From the NCBI RefSeq assembly GCF_022808175.1, contig NZ_JALGBX010000005.1:310001-374000 (forward strand): a DNA stretch of 64,000 nucleotides. The letters run 5' to 3'. Origin of the DNA: Streptomyces sp. AP-93. GTDB lineage: Bacteria > Actinomycetota > Actinomycetes > Streptomycetales > Streptomycetaceae. Under the pieces are notes generated by a model that worked only from the letters and a program-made list of their open reading frames with translations, did not search any database and had not been told where the DNA came from. Both the position numbers and the translations under genes were made by a program. Each line of letters starts with the position of its first letter. Positions within the stretch are counted from its first letter, which is position 1. Positions 1 through 8,991 of this stretch are shown in pieces.

Positions 1-706
1 CTGGTCAACATGGGATTCTCCGGCAGCGCCCTGCTCGACCCCTTCACCGCCCGCGCGATGCGCGACACCCCCGCCGACCTGATCAGCGTCAAGATCGGCA
101 TCAACATCGTCAACCTGGACGTGATGCGGCTGCGCGCCTTCGCCCCCGCCGTCCACGGCTTCCTCGACACCCTCCGCGAGGGTCATCCGGCCACTCCGCT
201 CCTGGTCGTTTCGCCCCTCCTGTGCCCGATCCAGGAAGACACCCCCGGGCCCCTCGCCACCGATTTCAGTACCGGGACCCTGCGCTTCAAGGCGCTGGGC
301 GACCCGGCCGAACGGGCCGCCGGGCGACTGACGCTGGGCGTCATCCGGGAAGTGCTGGCCGGGGTGGTCGCGCAGCGGGCGGCCGAGGACCTGCACCTGC
401 ACTACCTCGACGGCCGCGACCTCTACGGCGCCACGGACCACGCGGAGCTGCCGCTGCCGGACGACCTGCACCCCGACTCCGCGGGCCACGTACGGATCGC
501 CGGGAACTTCGCCCGCCACGCCTTCGCCGCCGGGGGCCCCTTCGCCGCCGTGCCCCCCCTTCGCCGCCGCGACCGGCTGAAACCGCCTGCGGCGTCCGGC
601 CGGTGCAGCCCCCTCGGGTGCCCCGCCGGACTCGCCGCCGACCCGGCCGCGCGCCACACTGACGGCACGCCCGTCCAGTGCCCGGAAGCTTCACCGGCCC
701 GCCATT

Positions 707-714
<8 letters not shown>
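1..714 (+). CDS. SGNH/GDSL-family hydrolase, 5' end outside window
   Basis: The frame is open from base 1, so the gene starts upstream. The visible 237 residues hold the later SGNH blocks: a glycine block at NMGFSGSALLDP, an asparagine block at KIGINIVN, and the catalytic Asp-His pair in DDLHPDSAGHVRIA (about residue 160). The nucleophile serine block lies before the window. This fold hydrolyses esters of lipids or sugars. The last ~55 residues after the His block are Pro/Arg-rich and unlike the family, so a natural tail or a small frameshift near 540 is possible. The stop codon (712-714) lies inside the operator of the next gene, argG. Family call is firm; substrate unknown. Confidence 0.75.
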
Positions 715-2190
<1,476 letters not shown>

Positions 2191-2212
2191 TCGGTACCAG
2201 CAGGATGTGAAG

Positions 2213-2256
2213 CGCCGCCCGTGGTCCCCGCAGGGACCGCGGGCGGCGTTCTGTTT
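2213..2256 (+). terminator. rho-independent terminator of argG
   Basis: A 16-bp stem (2213-2228 with 2233-2248, one G-U pair) with a 4-nt loop is followed by TTCTGTTT. It begins 22 nt after the argG stop and also separates argG from the opposing small DeoR gene. Confidence 0.85.
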
Positions 2257-2270
2257 GGCCGGGAGGCCGG

Positions 2271-2543
2271 TCAGGAGGCCGTGGTCATCCAGGGGGCGAC
2301 CGCGCCACCGCGGACCCGGCGCACCTCGCCCCGGGAGCCCAGCAGCCGGAGGTCGCGGTGGATGGTCATCGCGCTGACGTCCAGTTCGCGGACGAGGCGT
2401 TCGAGGGAGACGTACCCCTCGCGGCAGGCCGTCTCGACGATGTGGCGCTGCCGGGAAGCTGCGGTCAGCTTGCCCGTCGCCAGGCTGATCCGGCGCACGT
2501 GATCACTCGCGGCCGTCTCCCCGGAGTCCCGTCGGCTGCTCAT
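2271..2543 (-). CDS. short DeoR-type helix-turn-helix protein, no effector domain
   Basis: A 90-residue protein that consists almost only of a DeoR-family winged helix: RQRHIVETACREGYVSLERL, then LDVSAMTIHRDLRLL as recognition region, then the wing GEVRRVRGG. The ~170-residue sugar-phosphate-sensing domain of full DeoR proteins is absent; the frame ends a few residues after the wing. The ATG at 2543 has a GGAAGGAAG ribosome site about 9 nt upstream. It is divergent from a GntR gene across a region packed with phased repeats, which it may bind. It could be a natural small DNA-binding protein or the stump of a larger regulator; no remnant of the rest is seen. Confidence 0.75.
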   Translation of the reverse strand: MSSRRDSGETAASDHVRRISLATGKLTAASRQRHIVETACREGYVSLERLVRELDVSAMTIHRDLRLLGSRGEVRRVRGGAVAPWMTTAS

Positions 2544-2569
2544 CCCGTGCGCTTCCTTCCGTCTGCGTA

Positions 2570-2697
2570 TGGACCAGATGTAGACCAAAAATAGACCACC
2601 AGGTGGGTGCGGAACGTGGTCGAAGGTCCCGTGATTCCAGGCCCCTGGACCGGATCGGCCCGAACGGGACTCGTCCTTCTGGTCCATTCCTGGTACA
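2570..2697. promoter_or_regulatory. phased repeat operator between deoR-like and gntR genes
   Basis: Three direct heptamers TGGACCA (2570), TAGACCA (2581) and TAGACCA (2592) are spaced exactly 11 bp apart. Two copies in the opposite sense, TGGTCCA (2680) and TGGTACA (2691), are again 11 bp apart. Looser copies lie at 2617 and 2646. The half-site TGGTCTA is the one used by HutC-type GntR regulators such as DasR. The right group lies upstream of the -10 (AATACT, 2718-2723) of the gntR gene; the left group lies in the promoter region of the small DeoR gene. Confidence 0.65.
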
Positions 2698-2729
2698 GGC
2701 TCGGGCCCGCCGAGGTGAATACTGGAGGG

Positions 2730-3506
2730 GTGAATCAGCCTCTCGACCTGCGGCCCGTCCTGCGGGACGGGTCGCGGCCCGTCCACGTGCAGGCGCGCGA
2801 CGCGCTCGCCACCGCGCTCGCCGCCGCCGCCCTCGCTCCCGGAACGCGCCTCCCCTCCGAGCGCCACCTCTGCGAGCGCCTCGGCGTCAGCCGGGTCACG
2901 CTCCGCAAAGCGCTGCACGCGCTACAGGAAGAGGGGCGGGTCGGATCGGCGGAACGGGCGGGCTGGCACGTCGCGGCCGGGGCCGGGCCCGCCCCGGCCT
3001 TCGAGCACACCTCGGAGCTGATCGGCGGGCTCAACGAGTACGGCCGCCGGCTCGGGTTCACCCCGACCGCGCGCGTCGTCGCCGCCAGGCTGCGCCCGGC
3101 GGACTTCGAGGAGGCGGACACCCTCCAGGTGCTGCCCGGGGCGGAGATCCTCGAGCTGGACCGGGTACGGCTCTTCGACGAGGCGGTCATGTGCCACGCC
3201 GTCACCCTCGTCCCGGCCGAGCGCGCCCCGGGCATCGGCGAGGCCGACTACACCACCGCTTCGCTGTACACCGAGCTCACCGCACGCGGCGTCGTCCCTA
3301 CCCGCGCGAGCTACGCCGTCCACTCCGCCCTCGTCCCGCCGGACGAGGCCCCCCTGCTCGACCTGTCCGAGGGCTCTCCCGTCCTGCACATCGAGCAGCT
3401 CACCTACGACCAGCTCGGCCGCCCCTGCGAGTACAACCGCGTCGTCTACCGCGCCGACCGCTACCGCTTCCACGCCACCCTGGCGGCCGGTCCGGGACGG
3501 GACTGA
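2730..3506 (+). CDS. GntR-family regulator, HutC subfamily
   Basis: A 258-residue repressor-type regulator. The N-terminal winged helix reads LPSERHLCERLGVSRVTLRKALHALQEEGRV; the rest is a UTRA ligand-binding domain (FEHTSELIGGLNEYGRRLG to the C-terminal EYNRVVYRADRYRFH), which in this family binds amino sugars, sugar phosphates or histidine-derived ligands. GTG 2730 is chosen because a -10 AATACT ends 6 nt before it, giving a leaderless transcript; the GGAGG at 2724 is too close to serve as a ribosome site. GTG 2715 is an alternative. It faces the mini-DeoR gene and probably controls both through the phased repeats. Target metabolite unknown. Confidence 0.88.
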   Translation: MNQPLDLRPVLRDGSRPVHVQARDALATALAAAALAPGTRLPSERHLCERLGVSRVTLRKALHALQEEGRVGSAERAGWHVAAGAGPAPAFEHTSELIGGLNEYGRRLGFTPTARVVAARLRPADFEEADTLQVLPGAEILELDRVRLFDEAVMCHAVTLVPAERAPGIGEADYTTASLYTELTARGVVPTRASYAVHSALVPPDEAPLLDLSEGSPVLHIEQLTYDQLGRPCEYNRVVYRADRYRFHATLAAGPGRD

Positions 3507-3511
3507 GCGCC

Positions 3512-4078
3512 TTAGGCCGCCGAGCGCCGTACGTGCAGGTGGCCGTCGAGCGGGAAGGCGGGCGGCGCGGCCGGCAGGATCCCGTGGAACCCGTAGCCGG
3601 CCTTCTCCGCGACCCGGCAGGACGCCGAATTGTCCACCTGGTGGAGGAGTTCGAGCCGCTCCAGACCCTGGGCCCGGAAGACGTCGAGGGACCAGGCGGT
3701 GACGACCTCCAGGGCGCGCGGAGCGACCCCCTGCCCACGGGCCGAAGCCGCGGTCCAGTACCCGACCTCGGCGGAGGCCTTGCCGGGGGAGAGCTCCTTC
3801 ACCACCACGCTGCCCACCAGCCGTTCCTGCGGCGCTCCGGGCGCGGCCTTCAGAACGGCGAAGCCGAGCCGCTCGCCCGCCGCCCACCCCCGCTCCTGGT
3901 CACGCACCCAACGCAGCCCGTCCTCCTCGCTGTCCACCCGAGAAGTCGCCCACCGGCGCAGCCCGGGGTCCCGGTGGATCTCGACGAGCGCGGCAACGTC
4001 CGCCGCCCGCCAGGGGCGAAGGGCGAGGGCGGGAGCGGTGGTTGTCGCGGCAGCCGTGAGCGTGATGTGAGGGGGCAC
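3512..4078 (-). CDS. GNAT N-acetyltransferase, RimJ/RimL-like
   Basis: A 188-residue acetyl-CoA-dependent transferase. Visible features: the N-terminal LRPWRAADVAALVEIHRDP strand-helix typical of the RimJ/RimL type, the beta-4 strand VGSVVVKEL, the acetyl-CoA loop region ARGQGVAPRALEVV (R/Q-x-x-G-x-A/G motif), and NSASCRVAEKAGY near the C-terminus. Such enzymes acetylate the amino terminus of proteins or small amines; the substrate cannot be read from sequence. It converges with the GntR gene (5-bp gap) and diverges from a VOC gene. Confidence 0.85.
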   Translation of the reverse strand: MPPHITLTAAATTTAPALALRPWRAADVAALVEIHRDPGLRRWATSRVDSEEDGLRWVRDQERGWAAGERLGFAVLKAAPGAPQERLVGSVVVKELSPGKASAEVGYWTAASARGQGVAPRALEVVTAWSLDVFRAQGLERLELLHQVDNSASCRVAEKAGYGFHGILPAAPPAFPLDGHLHVRRSAA

Positions 4079-4136
4079 GGGCAGATCTTATGAGTCGCCC
4101 CCGCTGAACGGGCCGCCGTCCTGGCAGGATCGGGGC

Positions 4137-4490
4137 ATGGAACGTGTGCTGGGAATCGGTGGGTATTTCATGCGGGCGGCAGATCCGGCGGCCCTGGGCG
4201 CGTGGTACCGCGACTGCCTGGGGCTGGACTCGGACGAGCACGGTCTGTGGCGTCAGGGAGCCGGACCGACGGTGTTCGCGCCGTTCGAGTCCGGGACCGA
4301 CTACTTCGGTTCCCCCGCCCAGCAAACCATGCTCAACTTCCGGGTCCGCGACCTGGACGCGATGCTCGCGCAGTTGCGCGCCAAGGGGGCCGACGTGGCG
4401 CCGGAGACCCAGGACATGGCCGGTGTCGGCCGGTTCGGCTGGGTCACCGACCCCGAGGGCAACCGGATCGAGCTCTGGCAGCCCGCCTGA
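4137..4490 (+). CDS. VOC (glyoxalase/bleomycin-resistance fold) protein
   Basis: A 117-residue single-module VOC protein with paired beta-alpha-beta-beta-beta units: IGGYFMRAADPAALGAWYRDCLGL first, then NFRVRDLDAMLAQLRAKGADV, ending in the typical WVTDPEGNRIELWQP with the metal-ligand-type glutamate. Members isomerise, open or sequester small molecules, usually as dimers with a metal ion. It starts 58 nt from the divergent GNAT gene, so the two may share a control region. Function beyond the fold is unknown. Confidence 0.88.
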   Translation: MERVLGIGGYFMRAADPAALGAWYRDCLGLDSDEHGLWRQGAGPTVFAPFESGTDYFGSPAQQTMLNFRVRDLDAMLAQLRAKGADVAPETQDMAGVGRFGWVTDPEGNRIELWQPA

Positions 4491-4522
4491 TCACGCCTTC
4501 ACGCGGTCCCTCACGCGGTCCC

Positions 4523-5869
4523 TCAGGCGGTGGCCGTCGCGGCCGGCTCACGGGTGGCCGCTGCCGGGGATACCTCAGGCGCGGGTACGGGTGCCGGCGA
4601 CGGCTGGGCCGCGTACACGGCCTCCGCCGGGAGGTGGCGTTCCAGCCGGGTCAGGGCGAGTGCCGCGCCGAGCGCGGCGACGGTCAGGAAGGCCCAGGGC
4701 AGGCGGCCGTCGAGCGCGAGCAGCCCCGTGAAGAGGGACGGGGCCAGCGCGGTGGCCAGGGAGTACGACAGCTGGTAGGTGGCGAGGTAGCGGCCGCGTA
4801 CGGCCTCGGGCGCGGCCGAGACCGACAGGGCGCCGCCCGAGGGACTGTGGACCAGCTCGCCGACCGTGTAGACCACCACGATGACCAGCAGGGCGACCAG
4901 CGTCGCGGTCTGTCCGGGCCGGACCGTGCCGAGCACGATCTGCCCCACGAAGGCGGCGGCGAAGAGCAGCGCCCCGAGCGCCGCGGCGCGGGTGCGGCGG
5001 GCTCCGGAACGGCGGACCCGGCTCGCGATCAGGACGCCGATCCCCGCGCAGAGGGCGGTGTTGACGGTGAAGGCCGCACCGGTGAGGGAGTCGGGTCCGT
5101 GCAGCCACGTGGTGATGTAGAGCGGGAAGAGGACGGACAGCGCCGAGTATCCGAGCGCGGTCAGGAAGTTGGCGGCGGTCAGGCCCAGGAAGGGCCGGTC
5201 GGCGAGCACCATCCGGTAGCCGGCCGGCGGACGCTTGGCCGTGCCGGGTGCGCCGTCCGTGCCGGGCTCGCCGTTCGCGTGGCCCCGTAGCGGCTTCACG
5301 CGGCTGACGAGCAGTCCGGCGAGCGCGAAGGCCAGCGCGTTGCCCCAGGCGGTGTAGGTGAACCCGTCCGTGCCCCACAGGGCCAGTACCCCGGAGACGG
5401 CCAGGGCGCCGGCGCCCATGCCCGCGTTCTGCAGGGCCCGGATGGAGGCCTGGAGCCGGTCGCGGGCGCCGCCCCGGGCCACTTCCCCGATGAGCGACTG
5501 CTGCACGATGGAGAAGGACCGGTCGGCGAGGGCCGTGACCAGTGCGACGGCGGCGAAGGCGGGGAGCGACCCGGCGAACGGATAGAGGGCGAAGCCGAGT
5601 GCCCGGACCGCGTAGAGCAGCAGGTTGACCTTCCTGGCCCCGAACCGGTCGACGGCCGAGCCGGCGAGCGGCATGACCGCGAGTCCGGCCAGGCCGGTCG
5701 CCGTCAGCACGATGCCGACGAGGGCGAAGGAGAGGCCGGTGACGTGGTGGAAGAAGACGAGCGAGAAGGGGATGTACATCCCGATCCCGATCGCGCTGAT
5801 GCCCACTCCGAGGAGCAGCGACCGTTCGCCCGCCACCCGTTCCTCGCGCATGCGCATGCCCTTGACCAC
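4523..5869 (-). CDS. MFS transporter, drug-exporter type
   Basis: About 448 residues with roughly 12 predicted membrane segments. The A-like motif in the loop after TM2 is LAGSAVDRFGARKVNLLLY. A central cytoplasmic loop (PLRGHANGEPGTDGAPGT) splits two six-helix halves, and there is a Pro/Ala-rich C-terminal tail. The family exports hydrophobic compounds using the proton gradient. GTG 5869 is chosen because a GGGGGAGAG ribosome site lies about 5 nt upstream; longer versions would run through the promoter. Its own promoter carries a palindrome, so induction by release of a repressor is likely, but no regulator gene is adjacent. Confidence 0.88.
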   Translation of the reverse strand: MVKGMRMREERVAGERSLLLGVGISAIGIGMYIPFSLVFFHHVTGLSFALVGIVLTATGLAGLAVMPLAGSAVDRFGARKVNLLLYAVRALGFALYPFAGSLPAFAAVALVTALADRSFSIVQQSLIGEVARGGARDRLQASIRALQNAGMGAGALAVSGVLALWGTDGFTYTAWGNALAFALAGLLVSRVKPLRGHANGEPGTDGAPGTAKRPPAGYRMVLADRPFLGLTAANFLTALGYSALSVLFPLYITTWLHGPDSLTGAAFTVNTALCAGIGVLIASRVRRSGARRTRAAALGALLFAAAFVGQIVLGTVRPGQTATLVALLVIVVVYTVGELVHSPSGGALSVSAAPEAVRGRYLATYQLSYSLATALAPSLFTGLLALDGRLPWAFLTVAALGAALALTRLERHLPAEAVYAAQPSPAPVPAPEVSPAAATREPAATATA

Positions 5870-5903
5870 GTCGATCTCTCCCCCGAATAGATTGCTGGAA
5901 AGT

Positions 5904-5931
5904 AGCTTATCGCTAAGATGCTTTGGGTCAA
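5904..5931 (-). promoter_or_regulatory. promoter and palindromic operator of the MFS gene
   Basis: On the minus strand, -35 TTGACC (5931-5926) and -10 TAAGCT (5909-5904) are 16 nt apart. An inverted repeat CTTAtcgcTAAG (5906-5917) sits on the -10, the position expected for a repressor site. This A/T-rich block stands out from its surroundings. Confidence 0.6.
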
Positions 5932-5963
5932 GGGGGTTTCCTCGCGGCCGCGGGCGGAGCCGG

Positions 5964-6575
5964 CTACTCGCCGCCCGGGGCCTCTGCGCCGCCGAGGTTC
6001 CACGCCTCGATGTCGCGGTAGTGGATCGGTCCCGGGCCACGGCCGATGTTGCTGCCGACCAGGTGCAAGCGCTCCGTCCGCCAGCGGCGCCCCGTGAACC
6101 CGGTGAGTCCGGCAGCGGCCTCCACGGCCGAGGAGGCGTCGTTCCGGCGGGCCCGCGCCAGCGTCAGATGGGGGCGCAGCGGCCGGTCTTCGAAGGGGAT
6201 GCCGCAGTCCTTGACCACGGCGCGCACCTCGGCGGCGAGCCGGTGCAGCCCGTCGAGATCCCCGTCGATCCCGCTCCAGAGCACCCGCTCGCCGAAGTGC
6301 CCGCCCCCGCGCAGGGCCAGGCGTACGGGACTGCGCGCCGCCGCCAGCTCCGCGAGCGGCGGCCGCAGGAGGGGGACGGCCTCGACCGGCAGCTCACCGA
6401 GGAACGCCAGGGTGATGTGCCAGTCCTCGATGCGGTTCCACCGCATGTGCGGGTACGCGGCGTAGGCGGGGCCCAGTTCGCGCGCGAGTTCCTCCTTCGC
6501 GTCGTCGGGCGGGGCGAGCGCGATGAACACGCGAAGGGTCGTCGCGGGCCGGGTCTGTTCGTTCACATCGTTCAC
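5964..6575 (-). CDS. thpR: RNA 2',3'-cyclic phosphodiesterase (2H phosphoesterase)
   Basis: LigT/ThpR family: hydrolyses 2',3'-cyclic phosphate ends of RNA (originally named 2'-5' RNA ligase). The two catalytic H-x-T/S-x motifs are clear: HITLAFLGELP near residue 60 and HLTLARARR near residue 145. RVFIALAPPDD at the N-terminus is the family hallmark. About 203 residues from the GTG at 6575; GTG 6566 and GTG 6617 are alternatives and none has a clear ribosome site. It lies between the MFS gene and the isochorismatase-like gene, all on the minus strand, with the octamer repeat 6618-6649 upstream. Confidence 0.9.
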   Translation of the reverse strand: MNDVNEQTRPATTLRVFIALAPPDDAKEELARELGPAYAAYPHMRWNRIEDWHITLAFLGELPVEAVPLLRPPLAELAAARSPVRLALRGGGHFGERVLWSGIDGDLDGLHRLAAEVRAVVKDCGIPFEDRPLRPHLTLARARRNDASSAVEAAAGLTGFTGRRWRTERLHLVGSNIGRGPGPIHYRDIEAWNLGGAEAPGGE

Positions 6576-6617
6576 AGGAGACTTCGTACAGTCCTTCGGG
6601 CGGTCCGGTCGTTCCAC

Positions 6618-6649
6618 GGGTCGACGGGTCGACGGGTCGACGGTTCGAC
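6618..6649. repeat. 8-bp tandem repeat gggtcgac
   Basis: Three perfect copies of gggtcgac (6618, 6626, 6634) and one degenerate copy (6642). They lie between the isochorismatase-like gene and the 2H phosphoesterase gene. No function is apparent. Confidence 0.7.
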
Positions 6650-6653
6650 GTGG

Positions 6654-7154
6654 TCAGGTGTAGTCCGCCGTGTTGTGCACGTCCCCGAACCGGGGAAAGA
6701 TCCGCTCCACGGTGAACTCGTGCTCGTCGGCGGCGAAACCGGACATGGCGTCGGCGACGAACTCCAGCTCGTAGCCGTGGTCGCTCGCGGCCCGCGCCGT
6801 GGACTCGACCCCCATCGTGGTGACCAGTCCCGCGAGCACCAGCGTCTCCACGCCCATCCCGCGGAGCCGCTCGTCCAGCCCGGTGCCGTGGAAGGCGCCG
6901 ACGGTGTGCTTGACGATCAGGACGTCGCCCGGCTGTTCCAGCCCGTCGGCGAAGCCGCTGCCCGGCGGCTGCTCCGCGACCCCCGGCCGGTCCACTCGGA
7001 CGAGCACCACCGGGCGCCCGTCCGCCCTGAAGGCCTCGGCCAGCCGGAGGCAGCGGGCCAGTACCTCTTCACCGGAGTGCGGGGCGACAGGCAGGCCGAT
7101 GATGCGGGGCATCAGGTCGATGAGGATCAGCGCGGAGGTCACGGGAACGATCAT
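6654..7154 (-). CDS. isochorismatase-family hydrolase lacking the catalytic cysteine
   Basis: A 166-residue Rossmann-like alpha/beta protein. The catalytic Asp is in ALILIDLMPRI and the Lys in VLIVKHTVGAFHGTGLD. The third position, Cys in nicotinamidases and other cysteine hydrolases, is Gly here (TTMGVESTARAA), as in true isochorismatases such as PhzD, where no cysteine is needed. The ATG overlaps the stop of the upstream AraC-type gene as ATGA, so translation is probably coupled and this start is secure. The pair suggests a regulator/enzyme unit acting on one small molecule; the substrate is unknown. Confidence 0.85.
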   Translation of the reverse strand: MIVPVTSALILIDLMPRIIGLPVAPHSGEEVLARCLRLAEAFRADGRPVVLVRVDRPGVAEQPPGSGFADGLEQPGDVLIVKHTVGAFHGTGLDERLRGMGVETLVLAGLVTTMGVESTARAASDHGYELEFVADAMSGFAADEHEFTVERIFPRFGDVHNTADYT

Positions 7155-8148
7155 AGGACAGGGGCCCTGCCGGCGCCGGGGCCGTCGCACCAGGGCGTGC
7201 TCGTGAAGGAACGGCGGTAGGAGCGCGGCGGAACTCCCCTGCGCCGCACGAACTGTTCGCGCAGGACCGCCGCGCTGCCGTAGCCGACCCGGCGGGCGAT
7301 CTCCTCGACGGGCAGGTCCGTGCTCTCCAGGAGTTCCTCGGCGCTGCTCAGGCGCAGGTTCCGCAGCCAGGCATGCGGGGTGGTGCCGGTCGCGGCGGTG
7401 AAGCGGCGGGCGAAGGAGCGCTTGCTCATCACGCGGCCCGGCGGGCCAGCTCCGTCACGGGAAGCGGCTCGTGGAGGTGCTCGCGGGCCCAGGCGAGCAC
7501 CTCGGAGAGCCGCTCGTCCCGGCAGTCCTCGGGGACGGGCGCCGCGACGTACTGGGCCTGCCCGCCGTCGCGGTGCGAGGGCAGCACCATGTCCCGGGCG
7601 ACGGCGTTGGCCATCGCCGCCCCGTGCTCCCGCCTCAGCAGGTGCAGGCACAGATCGAAGCCGGCGGCGGCTCCCGCACCCGTGACGATCCTGCCTTCGT
7701 CGATGTAGAGGGCGTCCGGTTCGACGGCGACGCCCGGATGGCGGTGGGCCAGCAGCTCGGCGAACCGCCAGTGCGTGGTGGCCCGCAGCCCGTCGAGCAG
7801 CCCGGCCTCGGCGAGCGCGAAGGTGCCGACGCAGTGGGCCGCGAGCAGGGCGCCGCCCCCGTACGCGCAGACCAGCGCGTCGAGTACCGCCGGACCGGGC
7901 GGTGTACGGAAACCGGCCCCCGGCAGAGCGATCACCAGATCGGCGGCGGCCAGCCGGTCGAGGCCGTGCTCGATCGCGAGCGGCACGCCGATGTCGGTGG
8001 GGACCGGCCCGGGCCGCTCGGCGCACAGGGCGAAGCCGAAGCCGGGCAGCCCCTGCCCGTGCGGGCCGAAGACCTCGGTGACGATCCCGACGGCGAGCAT
8101 GCCGACACCGGGCGGGACGTACGCGGCGACGGTCGTGAAAGGGGACAC
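7151..8148 (-). pseudogene. AraC-type regulator with DJ-1/PfpI domain, frameshifted in the HTH
   Basis: The first 239 residues (8148 down to 7429) form a DJ-1/PfpI domain (nucleophile-type Cys in AAHCVGTFALAEAG) plus the start of an AraC helix-turn-helix, ending ...VTELARRAA and a stop. The rest of the HTH continues in another frame: MSKRSFARRFTAATGTTPHAW to the second HTH. Family members read LARRAxMSxRSFARRF, so one base seems to be missing at about 7429. The junction reads TGATG, so two coupled polypeptides are conceivable but would split the DNA-binding domain. The 3' end overlaps the isochorismatase-like gene by 4 nt. It probably controls itself and the divergent MBL gene. A real mutation and a sequencing error cannot be told apart here. 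Confidence 0.8.
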
Positions 8149-8158
8149 GGGGGCAGTC

Positions 8159-8204
8159 TGCCACCAGTGGCACGAATCCTGCGATCACTGGCATGTGTGC
8201 CACT
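8159..8204. promoter_or_regulatory. two palindromic sites between araC-like and MBL genes
   Basis: TGCCACcaGTGGCA at 8159-8172 and ACTGGCAtgtgTGCCACT at 8187-8204 share the half-site TGCCA/TGGCA. TGGCACGAAT (8168-8177) differs by one base from the TGGCSNGWWY site of AdpA, an AraC/DJ-1 regulator of the same architecture. This is a likely operator for the adjacent AraC-type protein. Confidence 0.6.
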
Positions 8205-8239
8205 CGTACGCTCCCCACCGGCGCGGAAGGATGACAGCC

Positions 8240-8950
8240 ATGACGAAGACGACGACAGACATCGCGGCGCGCACGACGGCGCGCACGACGGCGCACACCA
8301 CGGCTCACGCCACGTCGGCCGGTGCGGCAGACGCCAAGGTCACCCCGCAGGATCTCCGCACCGACGCACCGCTCGGCCGCAGCGCCGTCTACAAGGTCCT
8401 GACCACCGGCTACGTCGGCTCCACCGGCCCCGGGGTCGCCGCCACCGTCTCCTACGTATCCGATGCCGGCCGGCACCTCATCTTCGACCCGGGCATGGTG
8501 GCGAGCCACGCGGACATCCTCGGCCCGCTCGCGGAACTGGGGCTGGGCCCCGAGGACATCACCGACGTGGTGCTCAGCCACCACCACCCGGACAACACCA
8601 TGAACGTGGGCCTGTTCGGCCGGGCCCGGGTGCACGACCACAAGGTGGAGTACCAGGGCGACCAGTGGACGAACCGGGACGCGGAGGGCTACGACCTCAC
8701 CCCCTCCCTGCGCCTGATCCGTACCCCCGGGCACAGCCACGAGGACATCACCCTGCTGGCCGGAACGGACTCGGGCGTGGTGGCCTTCGCCGGTGACCTG
8801 TGGTGGCACGCGGAGGGCCCCGCCGACGACCCGGTCGCCCCGGACCGCGAGGTGCTGCGCGCCTCCCGGCTGCGGGTGCTCGCCGCGGCGGACCTGATCG
8901 TGCCCGGCCACGGAGGCCCGTTCGCCGCCGGCGGCACCGTGCCGCTCTAG
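8240..8950 (+). CDS. metallo-beta-lactamase-fold hydrolase
   Basis: A 236-residue MBL-fold protein. The metal motif reads LSHHHPDNTMN, so the usual HxHxDH is HxHxDN: the second-site His is Asn. Further ligands are RTPGHSHEDIT, AFAGDLWW and the C-terminal VPGHGGP. Family members of this type are thought to be lactone or thioester hydrolases; the altered ligand may favour one metal. ATG 8240 lies 9 nt after the GGAAGG ribosome site; ATG 8231 abuts it. The N-terminal ~25 residues are Thr/Ala-rich (TTARTTAHTTAH) from a short repeat. Divergent from the AraC/DJ-1 regulator, which probably controls it. Confidence 0.85.
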   Translation: MTKTTTDIAARTTARTTAHTTAHATSAGAADAKVTPQDLRTDAPLGRSAVYKVLTTGYVGSTGPGVAATVSYVSDAGRHLIFDPGMVASHADILGPLAELGLGPEDITDVVLSHHHPDNTMNVGLFGRARVHDHKVEYQGDQWTNRDAEGYDLTPSLRLIRTPGHSHEDITLLAGTDSGVVAFAGDLWWHAEGPADDPVAPDREVLRASRLRVLAAADLIVPGHGGPFAAGGTVPL

Positions 8951-8991
8951 GCAATCCCTCCCGGATCGCGCCGGTGGATGCTGTTTTGCGT

